The position numbers and the translations under genes were made by a program. A DNA stretch of 51,956 nucleotides from Bacteroidales bacterium (GTDB lineage: Bacteria > Bacteroidota > Bacteroidia > Bacteroidales > UBA932): contig JAGABI010000021.1 of the NCBI GenBank assembly GCA_017614715.1, positions 1 through 51,956 on the forward strand. Reading direction: 5' to 3'. Below the pieces are notes generated by a model, which was not told where the DNA came from, searched no databases, and was given only the letters and a program-made list of their open reading frames with translations. Below, in pieces: positions 35,302 to 42,803 of this stretch (its first letter is position 1; each line of letters starts with the position of its first letter).

Positions 35302-36909
35302 ATGGCTTCAACAAAATACATTTTCGTGACCGGCGGTGTGGTCAGCAGCCTGGGCAAGGGTATTATCTCTTCATCCATAGGCAAGTTGCTGCAGGCACGC
35401 GGTTACAAGATCACAATCCAGAAGTTTGACCCCTATATCAACATAGATCCGGGGACTCTCAATCCATACGAACACGGCGAGTGCTACGTTACCGCCGATG
35501 GTATGGAGACCGACCTTGACCTTGGTCACTACGAGCGTTTTACCGGGATCCGGACCACCCGCCACAACTCCATGACCACCGGCCGCATTTACAAGGCCGT
35601 GATAGACAAAGAGCGGAGCGGGGAGTATCTGGGACACACTATCCAGGTAGTGCCTCATATTACAGACGAGATCAAGAGGCGGATCAAATACCTTGGCGAT
35701 ACAGAAGGGTACGACTTTGTAATTACGGAGATAGGCGGAACCATCGGTGACATTGAGAGCGCACCGTTCCTGGAGGCTATCCGCCAGATGAAGTGGGAGA
35801 TGGGGCGCGACGCCGTTTGCATCCATCTCACCTATGTGCCCTATATCAAGGCGGCCGACGAACTCAAGACCAAACCTACCCAGCACAGCGTAAAGGAGCT
35901 GCTGGCCAACGGTATCCAGCCCGACATTTTGATTCTCCGCACAGAGAAGCATCTCGACGACCATCTGCGTGCAAAAGTTGCAGGCTTCTGCAATGTAGAT
36001 TTGGAGTGCGTGATACAAAGTGAAGATTTGCCCAGCATCTACGAGGTCCCGGTTAATATGCAAAAACAGGGGCTCGATGCAGCAATCATGCGCAAGATGG
36101 GCATTCCGGTTGGTGAGACACCGCAACTCGGGGCGTGGAACCGTTTCCTGGAGATGCGTCACAGCGCCACAGAGACCGTCAGCATAGGGCTCGTTGGTAA
36201 ATACGACCTGCAGGATGCATACAAGAGCATCAGCGAGAGCCTCAGTCATGCAGCCACCTATAACAATCGTAAAGTAAACATCACATTTATTAACTCGGAG
36301 CAGCTGGAAGTCCCGGAGAATCCTGCGTGGGAGACACTCCGCTCGCAAGACGGCCTTGTGATATGCCCGGGCTTTGGGCAGCGGGGCATCGCCGGCAAGG
36401 TGTTGGCGGCTAAGTATGCGCGGGAGAATGATGTCCCGTGCTTTGGAATATGCCTTGGCATGCAGATGATGGTGATTGAGTTTGCCCGTGATGTGCTTGG
36501 GTATGCAGATGCCGACAGTACCGAGATAAATCCCCGCACAGCGAACAATGTCATCGATTTGATGGAGGAGCAGAAGAATGTAACCCAAATGGGAGGCACC
36601 ATGCGCCTTGGTGAATATCGTTGCGTTATCCGCAAGGGGAGTCGCGCTCTGCAGGCATACGGCGGCAGAGAGGATATCTGCGAACGCCACCGTCACCGCT
36701 ACGAATTCAACAACAGTTACCGCGACGCTTTTGAGCAGGCTGGTATGCAGTGCGTCGGCATCAACCCCGATGCAGATCTGGTAGAGATGGTAGAGATCCC
36801 GTCGCTGCGCTGGTACATAGGTACCCAGTTTCATCCGGAGTACTCATCTACGGTTCTCCATCCCCATCCGCTCTTTATGGATTTTATAAAAGCTGCAATC
36901 TCAAAATAG
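35302..36909 (+). CDS. pyrG: CTP synthase
   Basis: A 535-residue enzyme that aminates UTP to CTP with glutamine. The N-terminal synthase domain begins Phe-Val-Thr-Gly-Gly-Val-Val-Ser-Ser-Leu-Gly-Lys-Gly, and Ile-Gly-Gly-Thr-Ile-Gly-Asp-Ile-Glu-Ser follows. The C-terminal class I glutaminase has Cys384 in Phe-Gly-Ile-Cys-Leu-Gly-Met-Gln and the His-Pro-Glu of the triad. The ATG at 35302 follows the gltD stop by one base and gives the standard N-terminus. A longer upstream frame runs into gltD and is not used. Its place inside a nitrogen operon is less usual than gltBD. Confidence 0.97.
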   Translation: MASTKYIFVTGGVVSSLGKGIISSSIGKLLQARGYKITIQKFDPYINIDPGTLNPYEHGECYVTADGMETDLDLGHYERFTGIRTTRHNSMTTGRIYKAVIDKERSGEYLGHTIQVVPHITDEIKRRIKYLGDTEGYDFVITEIGGTIGDIESAPFLEAIRQMKWEMGRDAVCIHLTYVPYIKAADELKTKPTQHSVKELLANGIQPDILILRTEKHLDDHLRAKVAGFCNVDLECVIQSEDLPSIYEVPVNMQKQGLDAAIMRKMGIPVGETPQLGAWNRFLEMRHSATETVSIGLVGKYDLQDAYKSISESLSHAATYNNRKVNITFINSEQLEVPENPAWETLRSQDGLVICPGFGQRGIAGKVLAAKYARENDVPCFGICLGMQMMVIEFARDVLGYADADSTEINPRTANNVIDLMEEQKNVTQMGGTMRLGEYRCVIRKGSRALQAYGGREDICERHRHRYEFNNSYRDAFEQAGMQCVGINPDADLVEMVEIPSLRWYIGTQFHPEYSSTVLHPHPLFMDFIKAAISK

Positions 36910-36916
36910 TCAAGTC

Positions 36917-38611
36917 ATGTGTGGTATAGTTGGTATCTTTAATATCGAAGAGCAGTCGGAGGCGCTGCGCCGGAAGGCTTTGGAAATGAGTCGCCGCATC
37001 AGGCACCGCGGCCCCGACTGGAGTGGAATTTGGTGCGGAGACAGTGCGATTCTTGCCCATGAACGCTTGAGTATTGTCGATCCCGAAAGCGGCCGCCAGC
37101 CCCTCTTTTCGCCCGACGAGGCTCTGGTGCTGGCCGTCAACGGTGAGATTTACAACCATCAGGATATCCGCAGGCGCTTTGCCGGGAAATACCGTTTCCT
37201 TACCGGAAGCGACTGCGAGGTTATTCTTGCCCTCTACCAGAAGATGGCAGATGAAGGTGAGATAACCCACGAACGGATAACGGAAATGCTGGAGTCTCTC
37301 AGCGGCATCTATGCATTTGCCCTGTACGACAGTGTCCGCGACAGTTTCCTGGTTGCCCGCGACCCGATTGGCGTGATACCCCTGTATATAGGTTATGATG
37401 CCGACGGCAAAGTATATGTCGCATCTGAGTTGAAGGCACTGGAAGGGGAGTGTGAGCGTTACGAACCTTTCCTGCCGGGGCATTACTATTGGAGCGGAGA
37501 GGGCAAGATGACGCGCTATTACAAGCGTGACTGGATGGAGTTTGACGCTGTTAAAGACAATCCCGCAAGCAGCGAGGATATCCGCCAGGCGCTCCGCGGC
37601 GCCGTCAAGCGGCAGCTTATGAGCGATGTGCCTTACGGTGTGCTTCTCTCAGGCGGCCTGGATTCCAGCATTGTATCGGCAATTGCAGAGCGATTTTCGC
37701 AGAATCGTATAGAGGATGACGACCGCAGCCGCGCATGGTGGCCGCGCCTGCACAGTTTTGCAGTCGGACTCAAGGGTGCGCCTGACCTGGCAAAAGCGCG
37801 TCTGGTGGCAGACCATATCGGCACAGTCCATCATGAAATAAAATACACTGTCCAGGAGGGTCTGGATGCCATCCGGGACGTGATTTACTACATAGAGACC
37901 TACGACGTCACTACAGTCCGCGCCTCGACACCGATGTATCTGCTCGCCCGCGTAATCAAGTCCATGGGTATCAAAATGGTGCTTTCCGGCGAGGGGGCAG
38001 ACGAGATTTTTGGCGGATATCTTTACTTCCATAAAGCACCCTCTGCGCGGGAGTTCCATGAAGAGACCGTCCGCAAGCTCTCCAAGCTCTATATGTACGA
38101 CTGCCTGCGTGCCAACAAGAGCCTATCTGCATGGGGCGTGGAGGGTCGCGTGCCGTTCCTGGACAAGGAGTTCCTGGACGTGGCCATGCGCACCAATCCT
38201 GAGGCAAAGATGTGCAGCGGAGATACTGTGGAGAAGAAAATTCTCCGCGAGGCATTTGAAGATATGCTGCCCGACGAGATAGCATGGCGTCAGAAAGAGC
38301 AGTTCAGCGACGGCGTGGGTTACTCCTGGATTGACTCTTTGAAAAAGATTACGGCAGAGGCGGTGAGCGACGACCAGATGGCACATGCTGCAGAGCGTTT
38401 TCCAATCAATCCTCCTGCCAACAAAGAGGAGTACTATTACCGCAGCATTTTTGAAGAGCACTTCCCGTCAGAATCGGCGGCCAGGAGCGTCCCCCAGGAG
38501 GCCAGCGTGGCATGCTCTACAGCCATTGCACGTGAATGGGACGAGGCCTTTAAAAAGCTCAACGACCCCAGCGGCCGCGCGGTAGCCGGAGTTCATAATC
38601 AGGCTTATTAA
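36917..38611 (+). CDS. asnB: Asparagine synthase (glutamine-hydrolysing)
   Basis: A 564-residue enzyme. Cys2 directly after the initiator Met (Met-Cys-Gly-Ile-Val-Gly) is the Ntn glutaminase nucleophile and fixes the start. The C-terminal synthetase has the pyrophosphate loop Ser-Gly-Gly-Leu-Asp-Ser-Ser. The Gly-Glu-Gly-Ala-Asp-Glu segment of the ATP site is present. It makes asparagine from aspartate, ATP and glutamine. It lies 7 bases after pyrG and 2 bases before the purF-like gene. Confidence 0.95.
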   Translation: MCGIVGIFNIEEQSEALRRKALEMSRRIRHRGPDWSGIWCGDSAILAHERLSIVDPESGRQPLFSPDEALVLAVNGEIYNHQDIRRRFAGKYRFLTGSDCEVILALYQKMADEGEITHERITEMLESLSGIYAFALYDSVRDSFLVARDPIGVIPLYIGYDADGKVYVASELKALEGECERYEPFLPGHYYWSGEGKMTRYYKRDWMEFDAVKDNPASSEDIRQALRGAVKRQLMSDVPYGVLLSGGLDSSIVSAIAERFSQNRIEDDDRSRAWWPRLHSFAVGLKGAPDLAKARLVADHIGTVHHEIKYTVQEGLDAIRDVIYYIETYDVTTVRASTPMYLLARVIKSMGIKMVLSGEGADEIFGGYLYFHKAPSAREFHEETVRKLSKLYMYDCLRANKSLSAWGVEGRVPFLDKEFLDVAMRTNPEAKMCSGDTVEKKILREAFEDMLPDEIAWRQKEQFSDGVGYSWIDSLKKITAEAVSDDQMAHAAERFPINPPANKEEYYYRSIFEEHFPSESAARSVPQEASVACSTAIAREWDEAFKKLNDPSGRAVAGVHNQAY

Positions 38612-38613
38612 TA

Positions 38614-40356
38614 ATGGAAATCCTTAAGCACGAATGCGGCGTTGCGATGATCCGGCTTTTGAAGCCGTCATCGTACTACAAAGAGAAATACGGCAGCGAA
38701 AAGTGGGGGACGGGCAAGCTCTATCTGATGATGGAGAAGCAGCACAACCGCGGCCAGGAGGGTGCCGGCATAGCATCCGTGCATCTGGAGGCGGAGCCCG
38801 GCGAAGAGTATATGTTCCGCCACAAAGCGCTGGGCAAGGATGCTATTTCCGAGATTTTTGCCGAGGCTGGTGACGAATTTAACGGTGAACTTCTCATGGG
38901 GCACCTGCGTTATTCCACCACAGGCAAAAAGGGGCTCACCTTTGTCCTTCCGTTCCTCAGGCGCAACAACTGGCGCGCAAAGAACCTCTGCATCTGCGGA
39001 AACTTCAATATGACCAACATAGACGAGGTGTTCGACACCATCGCCGCGCAGGGTCAGTATCCCCGCACCGCCAGCGATTCGTACATAATGCTGGAGGAGA
39101 TGGGGCACCGGCTGGACCGTGAGGTGGAGCGCAACTTCTCTATTGCTTCGCTGATGGGTCTGCAGGGGCGCGATATCACCAGTTATATCGATTCCAACGT
39201 AGATATCACCAAGGTGCTTAAGACCACGATGTCCATGTTTGACGGTGGCTATGTGGTTTGCGGCCTCACCGGCAGCGGCGAGTTCTTTGCAATGCGCGAC
39301 CCCTGGGGCATCCGGCCGGCATTCTACTATCAGAGCGAGGAGGTTGTAGCGCTGGCCTCGGAACGGCCGGTTCTCCAGACAACTTTCAATCTGGCTGCAG
39401 AGGAGGTTCAGGAACTATCACCGGGCAGCGCGCTTATCGTGCACCGCAATGGTAGCATATCATTCCCGTCAATCCTGCAGGCGAAAGCACCCTCCAAGGC
39501 ATGTTCCTTTGAGCGGATATATTTCAGCCGCGGCAACGACTGCGACATCTACCGCGAACGCAAGCAGTTGGGAGAACAGCTTGTTCCAGCTATAGAAGCA
39601 TCAGTAGAAGGAGACATTCAGCATACCGTGGTGTCTTACATACCAAATACGGCAGAGGTCGCATATTACGGAATGTTACAGGGCCTCATGCGTCGTGGTC
39701 ACGATGTCCGCTTTGAAAAGATAGCCTGGAAGGATATCAAGATGCGCACCTTTATAGCAGAGGGGGAGGAGAGGCGCGACCTGGCCGCCCACGTATATGA
39801 CATTACTTATGGCGTAATTGAGCCAGGAGTGGACAATCTTGTGATTATTGACGACTCCATAGTACGCGGCACGACCCTTCGCGAGAGCATCATCAAGATT
39901 CTGGACCGCCTCCACCCGAAGAAGATAGTGATTGTGAGCAGCGCGCCGCAAATCCGCTACCCCGATTTCTACGGCATAGACATGCCGCGCCTGGAGGAGT
40001 TCATCGCCTTCCGTGCATGCATCGCCCTGCTGGAAGAGACAGGCAGGAAAGATCTGCTGCAAGAGGTGTATGAACAGTGCAAGGCAGAACTATTAAAGCC
40101 TGCTATGGAACAGACATTACCTGTAAAGCGCTTGTATGAACCTTTCAGCGTAGAAGAGCTCAACCGCAAAATGGTAGAGATGTTGCGCCCCGAGGACGTC
40201 CATACACCCATCGAGATGGTATTCCAGACAATAGACGGCCTTCACCACGCATGCCCCAACCATCGCGGCGACTGGTACTTTACCGGTGACTACCCAACCC
40301 CCGGCGGCATCCGCCTATGCAACACCGCCCTGGTGCAGTATTTCGAGAGCAGGTAG
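38614..40356 (+). CDS. Amidophosphoribosyltransferase-like protein (PurF family, long form)
   Basis: A 580-residue protein with an N-terminal Ntn glutaminase and a C-terminal phosphoribosyltransferase. The candidate nucleophile is Cys8 in Glu-Cys-Gly-Val-Ala-Met, which needs removal of a seven-residue propeptide. Arg-Asp-Pro-Trp-Gly-Ile-Arg-Pro is the glutaminase loop, and Val-Ile-Ile-Asp-Asp-Ser-Ile-Val-Arg-Gly-Thr-Thr is the PRPP-binding motif. It is longer than classical PurF (about 470-505). Bacteroidota carry such a long form, from memory often beside gltB/asnB, in addition to ordinary PurF. It may make phosphoribosylamine or a related product, so I do not assign the symbol. Confidence 0.82.
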   Translation: MEILKHECGVAMIRLLKPSSYYKEKYGSEKWGTGKLYLMMEKQHNRGQEGAGIASVHLEAEPGEEYMFRHKALGKDAISEIFAEAGDEFNGELLMGHLRYSTTGKKGLTFVLPFLRRNNWRAKNLCICGNFNMTNIDEVFDTIAAQGQYPRTASDSYIMLEEMGHRLDREVERNFSIASLMGLQGRDITSYIDSNVDITKVLKTTMSMFDGGYVVCGLTGSGEFFAMRDPWGIRPAFYYQSEEVVALASERPVLQTTFNLAAEEVQELSPGSALIVHRNGSISFPSILQAKAPSKACSFERIYFSRGNDCDIYRERKQLGEQLVPAIEASVEGDIQHTVVSYIPNTAEVAYYGMLQGLMRRGHDVRFEKIAWKDIKMRTFIAEGEERRDLAAHVYDITYGVIEPGVDNLVIIDDSIVRGTTLRESIIKILDRLHPKKIVIVSSAPQIRYPDFYGIDMPRLEEFIAFRACIALLEETGRKDLLQEVYEQCKAELLKPAMEQTLPVKRLYEPFSVEELNRKMVEMLRPEDVHTPIEMVFQTIDGLHHACPNHRGDWYFTGDYPTPGGIRLCNTALVQYFESR

Positions 40357-40373
40357 ACACCACTGATGGTAAG

Positions 40374-40404
40374 TTGCACTCGTAAAGCAAAAGTGTTATC
40401 TTTG
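40374..40404 (+). promoter_or_regulatory. Bacteroidota -33/-7 promoter of the exonuclease gene
   Basis: TTG at 40374-40376, a 20-base spacer and TATCTTTG at 40397-40404 fit the TTG / TAnnTTTG consensus. The ATG of the gene is at 40412, only 7 bases after the -7 box, so the transcript would be leaderless or nearly so. Confidence 0.7.
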
Positions 40405-40411
40405 ATAACTG

Positions 40412-40906
40412 ATGACCGACTTTGCTGCCATAGATTTTGAGACTGCGAATGAGTGCCGTTCCAGCGTGTGCAGCGTTGGGGTTGTAGTGGTGCGTGGGGG
40501 AGAGATTGTGGAGAGGTTTTACAGCCTGATTCATCCGGAGCCTGAATATTACAAGTGGTTCTGTCAGCAGGTTCACGGTCTATGCCCGGAGGATACCGAG
40601 GATGCACCGGTTTTTCCTTATGTCTGGGAGAAGGTAGAGCCGCTGATTGATGGCCTTCCATTGGTTGCACATAACAGTCCGTTTGACGAAGGCTGCCTCA
40701 AAGAGGTGTTCCGTGTATATCAGATGGACTATCCTGACTACGTTTTCTATGACACGCTCACTGCGTCCCGCCGGCACTTTGGACGCGCGCTCCCTGACCA
40801 CCAGCTTCAAACGGTGGCTGCCGCCTGCGGCTATGATCTGACTCATCATCACCACGCCCTGGCCGATGCCGAGGCGTGTGCCCATATTGCGATTCGGATA
40901 CTATAA
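40412..40906 (+). CDS. DEDDh 3'-5' exonuclease (DNA polymerase III epsilon-like)
   Basis: A 164-residue protein with all DEDDh residues: Asp-Phe-Glu-Thr (Asp8, Glu10), Asp in His-Asn-Ser-Pro-Phe-Asp, and His...Asp in His-His-Ala-Leu-Ala-Asp-Ala-Glu. The fold covers the whole chain, with no polymerase-binding tail, unlike E. coli DnaQ (about 243). It could proofread or degrade RNA or DNA ends. The gene lies alone between the amidotransferase operon and the CHASE2 gene, with its own promoter. Confidence 0.85.
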   Translation: MTDFAAIDFETANECRSSVCSVGVVVVRGGEIVERFYSLIHPEPEYYKWFCQQVHGLCPEDTEDAPVFPYVWEKVEPLIDGLPLVAHNSPFDEGCLKEVFRVYQMDYPDYVFYDTLTASRRHFGRALPDHQLQTVAAACGYDLTHHHHALADAEACAHIAIRIL

Positions 40907-40992
40907 TAAAGAAATCGCCCCCGCCAGAATAAAATCAGCGAAAAAATTGCCATATTTGCAAAATTGAAGTTGAAACAGCATAAGTGGACGGA

Positions 40993-42156
40993 ATGGTTTC
41001 TAAAAGTGGTATGAACAAAGTTCTTGTCGCAGCATTAATCGCTGTTGCGGCATTGATTGTTTCGTACACATGCACGAACCTAAACTATGCTATCTCCGGA
41101 GAGAAAGCCACATTGAAGTACTGGCGAATTTTTAACGAATGGATATCTAACAGCGAGGAAAAGCTCCCGGATGATGTGGTTTTCATCAATGTCGACTACG
41201 ATAAGCAGCTGGTGGATATCACCGATGAATTCGGGATTCCGGTGGGCAACGCCGCGATAACCGACCGCCAAAAGATATCCCGGCTCCTGGAAATAATTGA
41301 GGAATCCGGTTCATACAAATATGTCATGATGGACATATTCTTTGAATCCGGATATGAAACAGAAAAGGATAGTGTGCTCTTCAACCGGATCGCTTCAATG
41401 GAGAGAATCGTGATACCCAAACACGTCAACGGTTCCCTGGGAAACCCGGCTTTAGATGCAAAATCCGCCTACGCTGATTACGTGACGACAATCAAGGAGA
41501 CCAGTTTTACTAAATACCTGCTGTTCCGTAAGGACGGGCCATCCATGCCGCTCAAATCTTATTCAGATATTACAGGACACACAGTTAAACGAGTCGGCCT
41601 TTGGTATGCCGATAATGGCAGTCTTGCCCGGAAGGTCATTTTCCCCAAGCTGTTTGTTAAAATTGTTTCTCCTTACCGCATGGATGGGCAAAAGGCATAT
41701 CTGAACATAGGGGAGGATATCCTGGATGTAGCTGAAGAAGTTGACTGGCCAGATTTCTTTAAGGGAAAGTACGTTTTAATTGGTTCTTTTACGGGCGACG
41801 ACAGTCATCTCTCTTATGCAGGTAATATCCCGGGATGCCTGATTAATTACAATGTGTACCTGTCGCTTATGAGAGGGCGGCACAAGATTCCGTTTGCCTT
41901 GATTCTGGTGTATTTCATCATCTTCTTTATCATGGCATACCTTATTCTGAATTCGAGTACTGTTGCATCGCAGTCCTGGGGGTGGGTATTGGCCAAAATT
42001 TTTACCATTTACTCATTGATTTTGACAATTGTTTGTATCTTTGTGTTTGCGATATGGGGCCAGGCTCATGATATCTTTATAACTTCAACGTTTTTCAGTA
42101 TCATTGACATGGTCAACCGGAAATTAAAAAAGAATAAAAAACAACAACATGCGTAA
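40993..42156 (+). CDS. CHASE2-domain membrane sensor without a fused output domain
   Basis: A 387-residue inner-membrane protein. It has an N-terminal membrane helix (about 8-27), an extracytoplasmic CHASE2 domain (about 35-290) and two or three C-terminal membrane helices (about 298-355), ending in a Lys-rich tail. CHASE2 landmarks are Val-Val-Phe-Ile-Asn-Val-Asp-Tyr-Asp near the start, Val-Met-Met-Asp-Ile-Phe-Phe-Glu, and Tyr-Val-Leu-Ile-Gly-Ser-Phe with Ile-Pro-Gly-Cys-Leu-Ile-Asn-Tyr-Asn later. CHASE2 usually precedes a kinase or cyclase, but here nothing cytoplasmic follows. The ATG at 40993 is chosen over an in-frame GTG 9 bases upstream. The end overlaps the next gene by 8 bases. Confidence 0.82.
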   Translation: MVSKSGMNKVLVAALIAVAALIVSYTCTNLNYAISGEKATLKYWRIFNEWISNSEEKLPDDVVFINVDYDKQLVDITDEFGIPVGNAAITDRQKISRLLEIIEESGSYKYVMMDIFFESGYETEKDSVLFNRIASMERIVIPKHVNGSLGNPALDAKSAYADYVTTIKETSFTKYLLFRKDGPSMPLKSYSDITGHTVKRVGLWYADNGSLARKVIFPKLFVKIVSPYRMDGQKAYLNIGEDILDVAEEVDWPDFFKGKYVLIGSFTGDDSHLSYAGNIPGCLINYNVYLSLMRGRHKIPFALILVYFIIFFIMAYLILNSSTVASQSWGWVLAKIFTIYSLILTIVCIFVFAIWGQAHDIFITSTFFSIIDMVNRKLKKNKKQQHA

Positions 42157-42757
42157 GATTTTTTTACTTTTATTGTGCTTAGTCTCGACCTCCATGATGG
42201 CTGAGGACTTCAAAATACTGTTCGTCAACACTGATAACATAAAGATTGGAAAGAATACGTGCGTCGCCGGTGATGTGTTCAGCGATGCCGGGAAGATTTA
42301 CTGGAAGAACTCCAAACAGGCCATGAAGGTTATCTCCCTTGATACAAAGACGCAGTATGTGATGGTCTCGGAAGACTTCAAGAACCGGAAACTGAAATCA
42401 GCAAAAGACTTTATGGTAAAATACCATAGGCTTTCTACACGTGGGATAGGGAGCCTGTCTTCTGTCTCGAGCGTTATTGGCAATAAGTTATACTGGCTCA
42501 ATCCAACCCTTATCAAGATAGACTATGTGCCGGAAGAAGGAGATTACTTCTTTTTGTTGACTCCCGATAATGAAATAATAAGGTTGGAGGTGGAGGACCA
42601 GCAACTTGTGATAGATGACAGGATTTGGGGAGAAGCTAATCCGTTCCCCATTGAAACAGACCTCTATTTCCACTACAAGGACGGTGAAGACAAGTTGGTC
42701 AAATCCGGAATACTGATAAGTCCATTGCCAACTGAAATCCGGTTGAAAAAAAGGTAA
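42149..42757 (+). CDS. Small exported protein of unknown function
   Basis: A 202-residue protein with a signal peptide (Arg-Lys-Ile-Phe-Leu-Leu-Leu-Leu-Cys-Leu-Val, cleavage after Ser-Met-Met-Ala). The Cys in the hydrophobic part is not in a clear lipobox. The mature chain is rich in strands and charged residues and ends in Arg-Leu-Lys-Lys-Arg. I recognise no domain. It overlaps the CHASE2 gene by 8 bases, so translation is probably coupled, and it precedes the TPR-CHAT gene by 46 bases with a hairpin between. Its position makes it a candidate partner or substrate of the CHAT domain, which is inference only. Confidence 0.7.
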   Translation: MRKIFLLLLCLVSTSMMAEDFKILFVNTDNIKIGKNTCVAGDVFSDAGKIYWKNSKQAMKVISLDTKTQYVMVSEDFKNRKLKSAKDFMVKYHRLSTRGIGSLSSVSSVIGNKLYWLNPTLIKIDYVPEEGDYFFLLTPDNEIIRLEVEDQQLVIDDRIWGEANPFPIETDLYFHYKDGEDKLVKSGILISPLPTEIRLKKR

Positions 42758-42777
42758 TCCGCGAGGTTACCTTTTTT
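42747..42777 (+). terminator. Hairpin terminator overlapping the stop codon of the small exported protein gene
   Basis: Arms 42747-42757 and 42767-42777 pair over 11 bases (A6GGTAA with TTACCT6) around a 9-base loop, with the T run inside the right arm. The left arm contains the last codons and the TAA of the upstream gene. A ribosome finishing that gene would cover the left arm, so termination could depend on translation. It separates the CHASE2 pair from the TPR-CHAT gene. Confidence 0.7.
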
Positions 42778-42803
42778 CATCATATGACGTATTTTTATAG
42801 TGT

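Noticed and set aside
35371-36834. A 487-codon reverse-strand open frame inside pyrG.
   Set aside because: It lies wholly over a highly conserved CTP synthase gene and has no recognisable domain; it is a product of codon bias.
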